Assembly: GCF_036013745.1 (NCBI RefSeq)
Contig: NZ_CP107880.1
Coordinates: 3,224,001-3,288,000, forward strand
Direction: 5' to 3'
Source: Streptomyces sp. NBC_00483
GTDB taxonomy: Bacteria > Actinomycetota > Actinomycetes > Streptomycetales > Streptomycetaceae
DNA: 64,000 bases
Shown here: positions 34,555 through 42,847 of the stretch, piece after piece
How the letters are laid out: each line of letters opens with the position of its first letter
How positions within the stretch are numbered: position 1 is the first letter of the stretch
Program-made: the position numbers and the translations under genes
The notes under the pieces: generated by a model
What the model was told of the DNA's origin: nothing
Seen by the model: only the letters and a program-made list of their open reading frames with translations
The model's database searches: none

Positions 34555-35964
34555 ATGTTCCAGAACGCCGATGACGCCAAGAAGTTCCTCGCGGACGAGG
34601 ACGTCAAGTTCGTCGACGTCCGCTTCTGCGACCTGCCGGGTGTGATGCAGCACTTCACGGTGCCGGCTGCGGCGTTCGACCCGGACGAGGAGCTCGCCTT
34701 CGACGGCTCCTCCATCCGCGGCTTCCAGGCCATCCACGAGTCCGACATGGCGCTGCGCGCGGACCTCTCCACCGCCCGCGTGGACCCCTTCCGCCGCGAC
34801 AAGACGCTGAACGTCAACTTCTTCATCCACGACCCGATCACGGGCGAGCAGTACTCCCGTGACCCGCGCAACGTGGCGAAGAAGGCCGAGGCGTACCTCG
34901 CCTCCACCGGCATCGCCGACACGGCGTACTTCGGCCCCGAGGCCGAGTTCTACGTCTTCGACTCGGTCCGCTTCGAGACCTCCGCGAACCGCTCGCTGTA
35001 CGAGATCGACTCCGAGGCGGGCGCCTGGAACACCGGCGCCGTCGAGAACAACCGCGGCTACAAGGTCCGTTACAAGGGCGGTTACTTCCCGGCCCCGCCG
35101 GTCGACCACTTCGCCGACCTGCGCGCCGAGATCTCCCTGGAGCTGGACAAGAACGGCCTGCAGGTCGAGCGCCAGCACCACGAGGTCGGCACCGCCGGCC
35201 AGGCCGAGATCAACTACAAGTTCAACACGCTGCTCGCCGCGGCCGACGACCTGATGCTCTTCAAGTACATCGTGAAGAACGTCGCCTGGCGCAACAACAA
35301 GACCGCGACCTTCATGCCGAAGCCGATCTTCGGTGACAACGGCTCGGGCATGCACGTCCACCAGTCGCTGTGGCAGGGCGGCTCCCCGCTCTTCTACGAC
35401 GAGCAGGGCTACGCGGGCCTCTCGGACATGGCGCGCTACTACATCGGCGGCATCCTCAAGCACGCCCCGTCCCTCCTCGCCTTCACGAACCCGACGGTGA
35501 ACTCGTACCACCGCCTGGTGCCGGGCTTCGAGGCGCCGGTCAACATGGTCTACTCGCAGCGCAACCGCTCCGCGGCCATGCGTATCCCGATCACGGGCTC
35601 GAACCCGAAGGCCAAGCGCGTCGAGTTCCGCGCGCCGGACCCGTCCTCGAACCCGTACCTCGCCTTCTCGGCGCTCCTGATGGCCGGCCTCGACGGCGTC
35701 AAGAACAAGATCGAGCCGGCCGAGCCGATCGACAAGGACCTGTACGAGCTGGCTCCCGAGGAGCACGCCAACGTCCAGCAGGTCCCGACCTCGCTCCCCG
35801 CGGTCCTCGACGCCCTGGAGGCGGACAACGAGTACCTGCAGGCCGGCGGCGTCTTCACGTCCGACCTGATCGAGACGTGGATCGACTACAAGCGCACGAA
35901 CGAGATCGCCCCGATCCAGCTGCGCCCGCACCCGCACGAGTTCGAGCTGTACTTCGACATCTAA
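34555..35964 (+). CDS. glnA: Glutamine synthetase type I (GlnA)
   Basis: 469 residues; it condenses glutamate and ammonium with ATP in a dodecamer. Visible blocks are [17 protein letters not shown] (beta-grasp region), [16 protein letters not shown] with metal-binding Glu, the ATP-region [38 protein letters not shown], and the adenylylation-loop region around [19 protein letters not shown] containing the modifiable Tyr. That fits GSI-beta, regulated by adenylyltransferase. GGAGGAG lies 7-8 nt before the ATG. A GlnR box precedes it and a terminator follows. Confidence 0.97.
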   Translation: MFQNADDAKKFLADEDVKFVDVRFCDLPGVMQHFTVPAAAFDPDEELAFDGSSIRGFQAIHESDMALRADLSTARVDPFRRDKTLNVNFFIHDPITGEQYSRDPRNVAKKAEAYLASTGIADTAYFGPEAEFYVFDSVRFETSANRSLYEIDSEAGAWNTGAVENNRGYKVRYKGGYFPAPPVDHFADLRAEISLELDKNGLQVERQHHEVGTAGQAEINYKFNTLLAAADDLMLFKYIVKNVAWRNNKTATFMPKPIFGDNGSGMHVHQSLWQGGSPLFYDEQGYAGLSDMARYYIGGILKHAPSLLAFTNPTVNSYHRLVPGFEAPVNMVYSQRNRSAAMRIPITGSNPKAKRVEFRAPDPSSNPYLAFSALLMAGLDGVKNKIEPAEPIDKDLYELAPEEHANVQQVPTSLPAVLDALEADNEYLQAGGVFTSDLIETWIDYKRTNEIAPIQLRPHPHEFELYFDI

Positions 35965-35996
35965 GCCGTCCCGCAACCCCGGACGCGCTCGTCGTC

Positions 35997-36034
35997 GAGG
36001 GCCCGGTCTCCCCCATCAGGGAGGCCGGGCCCTC
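35997..36034 (+). terminator. Terminator after glnA
   Basis: A 16-bp stem with one U.G pair (35997-36012 with 36019-36034) and a 6-nt loop, 32 bp after the glnA stop. Confidence 0.8.
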
Positions 36035-36155
36035 GGGCGTTTCGGGAGGCGGTGGGTCATGTCGGGGGCGGGGGAAGCTCGCCGGGCGGGAAACGGGTAA
36101 ACGCCTTAAACTCGGGCAAGTCGCACACGCTGACAAGCCTCGGAGGAGTGCCGTC

Positions 36156-36674
36156 ATGAGCAATCTGTTCGTCGTCGCCTATAACGACCTCGCCACCGCC
36201 GACCAGGTCCGCAACCGGCTTCTGGAGATGTCCAAGGAGCACCTCGTCGAGCTCGAGGACATCGTCGTCGTCGAGCGTCGGGAGTCCGACGGGAAGATCA
36301 AGCTGCACCAGGCCGTGAACCACACCACGATGGGCGCCACGGGCGGCGCGCTGTGGGGGAGCGTCATCGGCATGCTCTTCCTCGTGCCGTTCCTGGGGGC
36401 CGCCGTGGGCGCCGCGGCAGGAGCCGCCGGCGGGGCCGTCACGGACACCGGGATCAACGACAACTTCATGAAGGAACTCAGCCAGAACCTGAAGCCCGGC
36501 GCCGCCGCGCTGTTCGTCCTCGTCAAGCAGGCCGCCAAGGACAAGGTCGTGCCCGAGATCGCCACGTACGGCGGTCAGCTGGTGCAGACCTCGCTGAGCA
36601 ACGACGACGAGGAGGCGCTGCGCGAGATGCTGCAGAAGAGCCAGTCGAAGGCAGAGGCGCCGGCGTCGGCTTAG
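36156..36674 (+). CDS. DUF1269-type protein with glycine-zipper-like membrane segment
   Basis: 172 residues. The N-terminal domain (MSNLFVVAYNDLATADQVRN, LEDIVVVERRESDGKIKLHQ) is followed by a Gly/Ala-rich hydrophobic hairpin ([36 protein letters not shown]) and a C-terminal domain (LKPGAAALFVLVKQAAKDKV). This matches DUF1269, often described as predicted membrane proteins and sometimes stress- or sigma-B-type regulated. The function is unknown. GGAGGAG is 6-7 nt before the ATG. It converges on the ANTAR cluster with only a 7-bp gap and no terminator. Confidence 0.88.
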   Translation: MSNLFVVAYNDLATADQVRNRLLEMSKEHLVELEDIVVVERRESDGKIKLHQAVNHTTMGATGGALWGSVIGMLFLVPFLGAAVGAAAGAAGGAVTDTGINDNFMKELSQNLKPGAAALFVLVKQAAKDKVVPEIATYGGQLVQTSLSNDDEEALREMLQKSQSKAEAPASA

Positions 36675-36681
36675 GCGTCGG

Positions 36682-37410
36682 TCACTGGGCGAGGAGTTCG
36701 GGCAGTCGGCCCTCGGTGACCTCGCGGGCCACGTCGGCCAGCTTGCGCCGGTGGGAGCGCGCGTAGCCCCGCAGGCCGGAGAACGCCTCGTCCAGTGACA
36801 GTCCGTGCCGGGCGGCCAGGATGCCCTTGGCCTGCTCCACGACGACCCGGCTGGACAGCGCGTGCTCCAACTGGCCCGCGAGGACCTGGGTTTCGTTCAG
36901 TTCGCGCTGCAGCGTGAGGGTGTGCCCCGCGACCTCGGCGAAGAGCCGGACCAGAGCGAGGGCCTCCTCGTCCAGCGGCTTGTCCGCCGCGGTGAACAGC
37001 ACCAGTGCGCCGATCTCCTCGTCCCTGCCGTGCAGCGGAAGCGCGGTCGCCCGGCCGAAGCCGAGAGCCTGGGCCCGGACGGACCAGCGCGGCCAGCGCA
37101 GCTGCGCGGAGTGCGTGGTCACATCGACGTCCACGAGGGCACAGCCCGTCGTACGGGCGTCGTAGCCCGCGCCCTCCCCCCAGCGGGCGGCATCGGCCGC
37201 GAGGGCGCCGAGCGAGGGATCCGTGCCGTCGGTGAGGAGGGGCGTGCGGCCGCCGGGCACGTACGCCACCAGCGCCCCGCGCGCATGGAACAGTCGCCTG
37301 CCCCCTTCGGCGAGGGTGGCCAGCAGGGTCTGTGTGTCAAGGGGGTCGCTAGCAGCTCCGCCCGTCAACTCGGCAAATACCGCGGCGACTTCCTGCTCTC
37401 GCAGTGTCAC
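36682..37410 (-). CDS. GAF-ANTAR antiterminator-type protein (second of pair)
   Basis: 242 residues. A GAF-like sensor (about residues 25-165: GRRLFHARGALVAYVPGG, ALGFGRATALPLHGRDEEIG) precedes an ANTAR domain (about 178-237: QLEHALSSRVVVEQAKGILA, ARHGLSLDEAFSGLRGYARS). ANTAR binds paired RNA hairpins and prevents transcription termination. It is the last gene of the minus-strand cluster, starting 12 bp after the upstream GAF-ANTAR stop with a GAGAGG site before its GTG, so it is probably co-transcribed with it. The GAF ligand is unknown. Confidence 0.9.
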   Translation of the reverse strand: MTLREQEVAAVFAELTGGAASDPLDTQTLLATLAEGGRRLFHARGALVAYVPGGRTPLLTDGTDPSLGALAADAARWGEGAGYDARTTGCALVDVDVTTHSAQLRWPRWSVRAQALGFGRATALPLHGRDEEIGALVLFTAADKPLDEEALALVRLFAEVAGHTLTLQRELNETQVLAGQLEHALSSRVVVEQAKGILAARHGLSLDEAFSGLRGYARSHRRKLADVAREVTEGRLPELLAQ

Positions 37411-37422
37411 GGTGGAGACCTC

Positions 37423-38271
37423 TCAGCCGAGTTGGAGTCGTCCCTGGACGATATCCTGAGCGACGTCGCCGATGGGACGACTGTCCCCGAAGGCGCGTGC
37501 TTTGACCAGTTCCAGCGCGTCCGGTATGCGACAGCCGAGCTGGACGGCCACCATGCCCGCGGCCTGGTGGACCTCGGCGCGGTAGTCGATTCCTCCGAAC
37601 AGGCCGGGTACCGCATCCGCGCCCAGGAAAACGTTGCGGGTCAGAGAATCTGCGACCTGTGTGATGGTCGCGGTGGACGTGGCGTCCGCGCGCACACCGA
37701 AGGCGGCCAGAGCGCCGATGCAGCTGTCGGCGGACCGCAGGGGAACGGCGAGGACATGGCCGATTCCGAGCCCCTCGGCCGCGGGACCGTACCCTGGCCA
37801 GCGGTCCGTCAGCACGTCCCCCGAGGCGACGACCGCGCAGCGGCCTTGCACCGCATCACGCGCCGGCCCCTCGCCGAGGATGTACTCCAGGTCCTGCGCG
37901 GCGCGCGAGGGGCCGTCCGACGAGGCGGTCGCGATCTGGTTCCGCTCGAGGTCGACGAGGGTGATCGCGGCACTCTCGGTCCCGCAGGCCTCCGCGACCC
38001 CCGTCATGAACAGCGGGGGCCGCCCTCCCGTGGCCGCCCAGCTGGCGGCGCGTCGGGCATGGGATTCCAGGAGCTCCGCGGCCACCTCGTGCCGCCTCGC
38101 GCTCGTCCGGTGGATGTGCGCCAGGCGGGCATGGAGGTCGCCGCCGCTCTCCTCGGCCAAGTTCGCATACCTGCGGGCAAGGCTCAGCTCGCGGTCGGCG
38201 CGTTCACGAGCGCGGGCCGCTCGCTGCCAAACGGCTGCCGCCTGTTCCGCCGAGCTCCCCCCGAGGGTCAT
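37423..38271 (-). CDS. GAF-ANTAR antiterminator-type protein (first of pair)
   Basis: 282 residues. It opens with a charged helical segment (RERADRELSLARRYANLAEE, residues about 20-75) likely to form a coiled coil. A GAF domain follows (GTESAAITLVDLERNQIATA, LGIGHVLAVPLRSADSCIGA), then a C-terminal ANTAR-like region (VHQAAGMVAVQLGCRIPDAL, PIGDVAQDIVQGRL). In that region the usual VVEQAKG is replaced by VHQAAGM, so RNA binding may be altered. TACGCT on the minus strand (38278-38283) is 6 nt before the ATG, suggesting an internal leaderless promoter. The cheR-like gene ends 27 bp upstream. Confidence 0.88.
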   Translation of the reverse strand: MTLGGSSAEQAAAVWQRAARARERADRELSLARRYANLAEESGGDLHARLAHIHRTSARRHEVAAELLESHARRAASWAATGGRPPLFMTGVAEACGTESAAITLVDLERNQIATASSDGPSRAAQDLEYILGEGPARDAVQGRCAVVASGDVLTDRWPGYGPAAEGLGIGHVLAVPLRSADSCIGALAAFGVRADATSTATITQVADSLTRNVFLGADAVPGLFGGIDYRAEVHQAAGMVAVQLGCRIPDALELVKARAFGDSRPIGDVAQDIVQGRLQLG

Positions 38272-38298
38272 GCCCTCAGCGTACGCCCAGGGAACGGA

Positions 38299-40170
38299 TC
38301 AGGAGGCTCCGTTGCTCCGGCCGTCCTCCTCCATCAGCAGCACGACGCCGCCGTGGTGCCCGCCGAACGGGCTGCAGTTCACGGTGCAGTTGATGCTGCG
38401 GCCGAGTCGGTTCACGGCGGCGATCATCACCGGCTCGCCGCGGCTGCTGGTCCTGATGCACTCCTCCACGGCCTCCCGCAGCGGCCGGGTGGGCAGCCCG
38501 AAGTCGAGGTCGAAGAAGGGCTCGTCGACCGCCTCGTCCTGGCGCAGCCCCCACAGGTCGCTCGCGCCCCGGTTCCAGCTCTTGACCCTGAGGCTCTTGT
38601 CGAGGACGACGATGGCGGCCGCGATGGAGGTGAGGACCCCTTCCAGGAAGGCGCGGGTCTCGTCGAGCTCGTCGCTGCGGATCCGCATTTCCTCGTTCAT
38701 CGTCTCCAGTTCCTCGTTGCCGGACTGGAGTTCCTCGTTCGTGGTCTCCAATTCCTCGTTCGTGGACTGGAGTTCCTCGTTGGTCGTCTCCAGCTCCTCG
38801 ATGGAGGACTGAAGTTCCTCGTTGGTGGTCTCCAATTCCTCGTTCGTGGACTGGAGTTCCTCGTAGGCCGTCTCCAGGTCCTCGCGTACGCGCTTGACCT
38901 CGGCCTTGAGCTGGGTGGCCACGGTCACGTCGGTGAACGAGATGTGGGTGGCCGCCGGTACTCCCCCGACGCCGATCAGCGGCTGGACGACGATGTCGAA
39001 GTACTGGACGTCCTCGCCGACCCGGCGCTGCGCCCCGTTGACCCGCAGTGTGCGGCGCTCGTGCGTGGCCTGGTCGATCAGTGAACGCAGCTCGACGGGC
39101 CGGTAGGAGATCTCGAGGTCCCGGAAGGGGCGGCCGATGTCGTTCGTGGTGAGGGCGAACTGCACGCGCGCGTGGTTGTTGATGAGGACGACGATGCCCT
39201 CGGGGTCCACGGCGAGGGCGGCGCCGGGCGAGGCGTCGAGGACCAGGTCGCGCAGCTGGCGGTTGCGGGCCAGGCTCTGCGTCTCCCCGGGCTGGCTGCC
39301 GCGCAGCTTCACCGGGGCCGGCTGGTAGGTCGTCGTCGCTCCGCCCGGGCGGCGGCGGAAGATGCGCTGGCGCATGCTGATGACGTCGAACCGGTCCGCG
39401 TCGTTGAGCAGCATCTCGGCCTTGCCGAGGAAGAGGAAGCCGCCCTCGCGCAGCGCGAAGTGGAACCGGTCGACGATCTGCGTCTGCGCCTCGACGTTGA
39501 AATACATCAGGGCGTTGCGGCAGACCAGCAGGTCGAGGCGGGAGATGGGGGCGTCGCGGGTGATGTCGTGGCGGCCGAAGATGACACGGCGGCGCAGATC
39601 GGAGCGGAAGCTGAACTGCGAGCCGTTCTGCTCGAAGTACCTCTCGCGCAGTTCGGCGCTGAGCGACTCCAGGGACTTGGCCGGGTAGAGGCCCGAGCGG
39701 GCGTCGCGCAGCGCCTCGTCGTCGACGTCCGTACCGTAGATCTTGACGCGGTTGAGGGCGTCCTCAAGGCCGAGCGCCTCCGCGAACATGATCGCGAGGG
39801 AGTACGCCTCCTCGCCGCTGGAGCAGCCCGCGCTCCACACCCGGATCTCCTCCTCCGGGCCGAGCTGGGCCAGGAGCTCGGGGACCACCTCGTGCTGCAG
39901 ATACGTCCAGGCGTCCGCGTCCCGGAAGATGGACGTGACGTTGATCAGGATGGTGTTGAAGAGGGCGCTGAACTCGTCGGCGTTCGTCTCCAACTGGTCG
40001 CGGTAGTCGGCGTACGAGTCGATGCCCACGTCGCTCATCCGCTTGCGGATGCGGCGCCCCAGGGAAGTGCGCTTGTATCCGGTGAAGTCGAAGCCGCGGG
40101 CGTCCCGCAGGAACCGGAGCAGTTCCTCCAGTTCCTCGTCGGTCTCCGCGTCGCGCGGCGCCTCGCTCAT
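38299..40170 (-). CDS. CheR-type methyltransferase with two PAS domains and a heptad-repeat coiled coil
   Basis: 623 residues. Residues about 1-285 are CheR: an N-terminal helical domain (LLRFLRDARGFDFTGYKRTS) and a SAM domain (VWSAGCSSGEEAYSLAI, KIYGTDVDDEALRDARSGLY, DLLVCRNALMYFN). A PAS domain (about 310-425) follows, then an almost perfect coiled coil of alternating ELQSTNEELETTNEE units (about 430-500), and a second PAS domain (AFLEGVLTSIAAAIVVLDKS). This is the CheR half of CheB-CheR-PAS hybrids, here encoded separately from CheB. The target glutamates are unknown because no chemoreceptor is nearby. Confidence 0.92.
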   Translation of the reverse strand: MSEAPRDAETDEELEELLRFLRDARGFDFTGYKRTSLGRRIRKRMSDVGIDSYADYRDQLETNADEFSALFNTILINVTSIFRDADAWTYLQHEVVPELLAQLGPEEEIRVWSAGCSSGEEAYSLAIMFAEALGLEDALNRVKIYGTDVDDEALRDARSGLYPAKSLESLSAELRERYFEQNGSQFSFRSDLRRRVIFGRHDITRDAPISRLDLLVCRNALMYFNVEAQTQIVDRFHFALREGGFLFLGKAEMLLNDADRFDVISMRQRIFRRRPGGATTTYQPAPVKLRGSQPGETQSLARNRQLRDLVLDASPGAALAVDPEGIVVLINNHARVQFALTTNDIGRPFRDLEISYRPVELRSLIDQATHERRTLRVNGAQRRVGEDVQYFDIVVQPLIGVGGVPAATHISFTDVTVATQLKAEVKRVREDLETAYEELQSTNEELETTNEELQSSIEELETTNEELQSTNEELETTNEELQSGNEELETMNEEMRIRSDELDETRAFLEGVLTSIAAAIVVLDKSLRVKSWNRGASDLWGLRQDEAVDEPFFDLDFGLPTRPLREAVEECIRTSSRGEPVMIAAVNRLGRSINCTVNCSPFGGHHGGVVLLMEEDGRSNGAS

Positions 40171-40182
40171 GGTCCGTCCTAC

Positions 40183-40791
40183 CTACTGCCTCTTGATGTC
40201 GACGAGTCCGCGGATCGCCGCGGAGATTTCCTCCAGAGGTAGCACGAAGTCCGCCGCCCCCGTACCCACCGCCGCCTCCGGCATGCCCCTGAACTCCGCG
40301 GTCTCCGGGTCCTGCGCGATCACGGTACCGCCCCGCGCCTTCACGGCGTCCACGCCCTTGGCGCCGTCGTTGCCCGTGCCGCTCAGGACGACGGCGACGG
40401 CACGGGCCCCGTAGGCGTCGGCGACGGATTCGAAGAGCGGGTCGGCGGACGGCCGCAGGAAGTGCACCCGGTCCCCCAGGGAGAGGCCGAGGGTGCCGTC
40501 CCGGTCCACGAGGAGGTGCCGGTTGGGCGGCGCGATGTGGACGGTGCCGGGCCGAGCCTGCTCGCCCTCTTCCGCGAGTTTGACGTGCAGGCCGGTGCGG
40601 CGGTCGAGGATCTCCGCGAGCACGGTGCGGTGGTGCGGGTCCATGTGCTGGACGACGAGGACGGGCACGGGCAGGTCGGCCCCGAGCCCGCCGAGAACGG
40701 TGACAAGGGCATGGATGCCACCCGCGGACGCGGCAACTGCGACGATGTTGAAGCTGTCGTGGGTACGGTCGGCACTGATCGGTGACGGCAC
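40183..40791 (-). CDS. CheB-type methylesterase without receiver domain
   Basis: 202 residues, only the esterase/glutaminase domain. The catalytic triad is visible: Ser22 in AVAASAGGIHAL, His49 in PVLVVQHMDPHH, and Asp142 in AVVLSGTGNDGAKG. It would hydrolyse methyl-glutamate esters made by a CheR. The absence of an N-terminal receiver means it is not controlled by a CheA-type kinase in the usual way. It is the first gene of the cluster; TAGGGT on the minus strand (40799-40804) is 7 nt before its GTG, pointing to a leaderless transcript. The CheR-PAS gene begins 12 bp after its stop. Confidence 0.92.
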   Translation of the reverse strand: MPSPISADRTHDSFNIVAVAASAGGIHALVTVLGGLGADLPVPVLVVQHMDPHHRTVLAEILDRRTGLHVKLAEEGEQARPGTVHIAPPNRHLLVDRDGTLGLSLGDRVHFLRPSADPLFESVADAYGARAVAVVLSGTGNDGAKGVDAVKARGGTVIAQDPETAEFRGMPEAAVGTGAADFVLPLEEISAAIRGLVDIKRQ

Positions 40792-40798
40792 AGTATTG

Positions 40799-40804
40799 AC
40801 CCTA
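40799..40804 (-). promoter_or_regulatory. Putative -10 hexamer of the CheB/CheR/ANTAR cluster
   Basis: TAGGGT on the minus strand, followed by 7 nt and then the GTG start of the CheB gene. Confidence 0.5.
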
Positions 40805-40851
40805 AACTCCCGACGGGCCTGCGGCTACGGATACGGGGGGGCGGGCGGCCG

Positions 40852-42198
40852 TCAGGCGCCGGGCGCCGCCGTCAGCACCCCCGCCGAAATCGCGGACCGC
40901 AGCACCGCGTGGTCCCGGTCGGTCTGCTCGGCGTAATGCATCGCGAACGCGGCGACCGCACGGTCGAAGACGTCCTTGCCGCCGAGGTAGGACGCGAGGG
41001 CGACGCGGTCTCCGGAGCGGGCGTGCGCCCGGGCGAGGGCGGCGCCGCACAGCCGGGCGTAGGCGAGGAGTTCGTCGGGCGGCATGACGTTGACGTCGGC
41101 GGAGCCCTTCATGTCGCGCAGTTGACGCCAGTAGAAGGAGCGGCCCTGCGGTCCCGTCATCCAGCCGAGGAAGATGTCGCCCGCCGCCTGGAGGAGGCGC
41201 TGTCCCGACACGACGCGGTGGCCTGGATGGATGTACGGGCCGTGGTTCGGGATGTGGTCCTCGACGACGGACCGGGTGGCCTCCTTGATCTGGAGGAACA
41301 GCGGGTCGTCCGCGTCGCGTCCGGCGAGCAGCACGATGAAGCAGCGGGTGCCGACGCTGCCGACGCCGACGACCTTGCGGGCCGCGTCGACGAAGCGGTA
41401 GCGGTCGAGCAGCCGGCGGCGTTCCTCGGCGAGCGTGGAGCGGTAGTCGCCGAACATCTTGCGGACGGCCGCGGCGTCGGAGACCCCGGCCGGCTCGAGG
41501 AGCGGCGGGTCGTACGCGATGCGGCGGCGGCCTTCGGGGGTGGTCTCGGTGAGCTTGCCGAGGGCGTGCAGGCTGGTACGGCGGGTGGCCTGGGCGAGGG
41601 TGTGCTCGGCGCGGCGGCGGTGGCGTCCGGAGCGGATGAGCGGGAGCAGCGCGTGGGCGTCGATGCGCTCGTACCAGACGGCGAGCTCACCGAGCGGGGC
41701 CAAGCGGCGCATATTGGTGCGGTACGCGGTGACGGAGCCGAGGGCGGCGAGGTGGGCGTGCTTGTCGGAGTGGCCGTTGTCGCGGGCGGCGACGGCTATG
41801 GAGGCGGCGAGGCGTTTGACGTCCCATTCGAAGGGGCCCGGGTACGTCTCGTCGAAGTCGTTGAGGTCGAAGAGCAGGGCGCGGTCCGGCGCGGCGAACA
41901 GGCCGAAGTTCAACAGGTGGGCGTCGCCGCAGAGTTGGACGGTGAGGCCCGTGTGGGGTGTCGCCGCAAGGTCGTCGGTCATCACGGCGGCGGCGCCGCG
42001 CAGGAAGGCGAACGGGCTCGCCGCCATCCGCCCGTAGCGGATGGGCAGCAGGTCGCGGAGCCGGTCGGCGCCCTGCCGTTCCAGGGTGACGACGGGGTCG
42101 GGGCGGTCGGCGGACGGGATCCACGGGCCGTGCGAGGAGCGGGGGCTGTGCTTGCGGGCCCGTCTGCCCTGGTCGGCGCGTTCGGCGGGGCTGCTCAT
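40852..42198 (-). CDS. DUF2252 protein (kinase-like fold)
   Basis: 448 residues. It matches DUF2252: the opening RKHSPRSSHGPWIPSADRPD, RYGRMAASPFAFLRGAAAVM, LCGDAHLLNFGLFAAPDRAL and FDLNDFDETYPGPFEWDVKR. GDAHxxNFG and the DLNDFDE block look like the catalytic loop and metal-binding Asp of aminoglycoside phosphotransferase-like kinases. The substrate is unknown. ATG 42198 with an AAGGGG site was preferred. A TTG at 42219 would overlap the upstream lipoprotein stop (TTGA), so translational coupling is possible. Confidence 0.88.
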   Translation of the reverse strand: MSSPAERADQGRRARKHSPRSSHGPWIPSADRPDPVVTLERQGADRLRDLLPIRYGRMAASPFAFLRGAAAVMTDDLAATPHTGLTVQLCGDAHLLNFGLFAAPDRALLFDLNDFDETYPGPFEWDVKRLAASIAVAARDNGHSDKHAHLAALGSVTAYRTNMRRLAPLGELAVWYERIDAHALLPLIRSGRHRRRAEHTLAQATRRTSLHALGKLTETTPEGRRRIAYDPPLLEPAGVSDAAAVRKMFGDYRSTLAEERRRLLDRYRFVDAARKVVGVGSVGTRCFIVLLAGRDADDPLFLQIKEATRSVVEDHIPNHGPYIHPGHRVVSGQRLLQAAGDIFLGWMTGPQGRSFYWRQLRDMKGSADVNVMPPDELLAYARLCGAALARAHARSGDRVALASYLGGKDVFDRAVAAFAMHYAEQTDRDHAVLRSAISAGVLTAAPGA

Positions 42199-42215
42199 GG
42201 CGGGCGCCCCTTCGG

Positions 42216-42722
42216 TCAATGACGCAGGGCGCGGGAGACCTCGGCGGTGATGTCACCGTCGAGGGAGTGGGTGCTGCGGGCGGTCGCGTCCTTGGAGTCG
42301 CCGCCCTGCACATCGTTCACGTTGAGCACGACGGTGTCCACCAGCTTGTCGTCGCCGTTCCTGAAGCCGACCTGGACGACGTACGACTTGGTGTCCGACG
42401 CGCCGTTGCTGACGGTGACCGGGACCGTGGTGCGGTCGCCGTCGGATTTCACGTCGCCGAGCTTCACGTCGCCCTTGGCGTCGACGCCGTCCTTGAAGTC
42501 GTTGAACTTCTGCTGCGCCTCCGCGGTCGCCGACGCCACCACGTCCGCACCCCTGGACGCGGCCGAGGAGGCGGCGGAGGCGGCCTTCGACGCGGCGCTG
42601 GAAGGGCCATCGCCGTCGTCGGAGCAGCCGGCCGCGGCCACGGTCAGGGCCGCCACGCACAGGGCCGCGCCCACGGCCCGTACGCCTCGTGAGCCTCGTG
42701 CGCCTCGTCGTACGTCCGCCAT
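42216..42722 (-). CDS. Lipoprotein, hypothetical
   Basis: 168 residues. A signal peptide (VRAVGAALCVAALTVAAAGC) ends in a lipobox cysteine followed by SDDGDG. An Ala/Ser-rich stalk leads to a small beta-rich domain (DRTTVPVTVSNGASDTKSYV, VQVGFRNGDDKLVDTVVLNV) resembling FxLYD-type or DUF4352-like immunoglobulin folds. It is likely anchored outside the membrane. GGAGGAG precedes ATG 42722. It lies immediately upstream of the DUF2252 gene (17 bp to that gene's ATG), so they form a two-gene operon. Confidence 0.82.
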   Translation of the reverse strand: MADVRRGARGSRGVRAVGAALCVAALTVAAAGCSDDGDGPSSAASKAASAASSAASRGADVVASATAEAQQKFNDFKDGVDAKGDVKLGDVKSDGDRTTVPVTVSNGASDTKSYVVQVGFRNGDDKLVDTVVLNVNDVQGGDSKDATARSTHSLDGDITAEVSRALRH

Positions 42723-42847
42723 CGCCGACTCCTCCGCTCGACCACCACTGCAGGTTGCCTCAGTCAACGTTGGGGCAGGGTCGGGGCGCATGCCAAGGGG
42801 GGCAAACAGGTGACCTTCGCGGCACCGCGGCAGGCAGGATGTGCCGC

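Noticed and set aside
36682..40791. Remnant of a flagellar chemotaxis operon
   Set aside because: No CheA, CheW, CheY, receptor or flagellar gene is present, and the ANTAR genes are not part of such operons. A separate signalling role is more likely.
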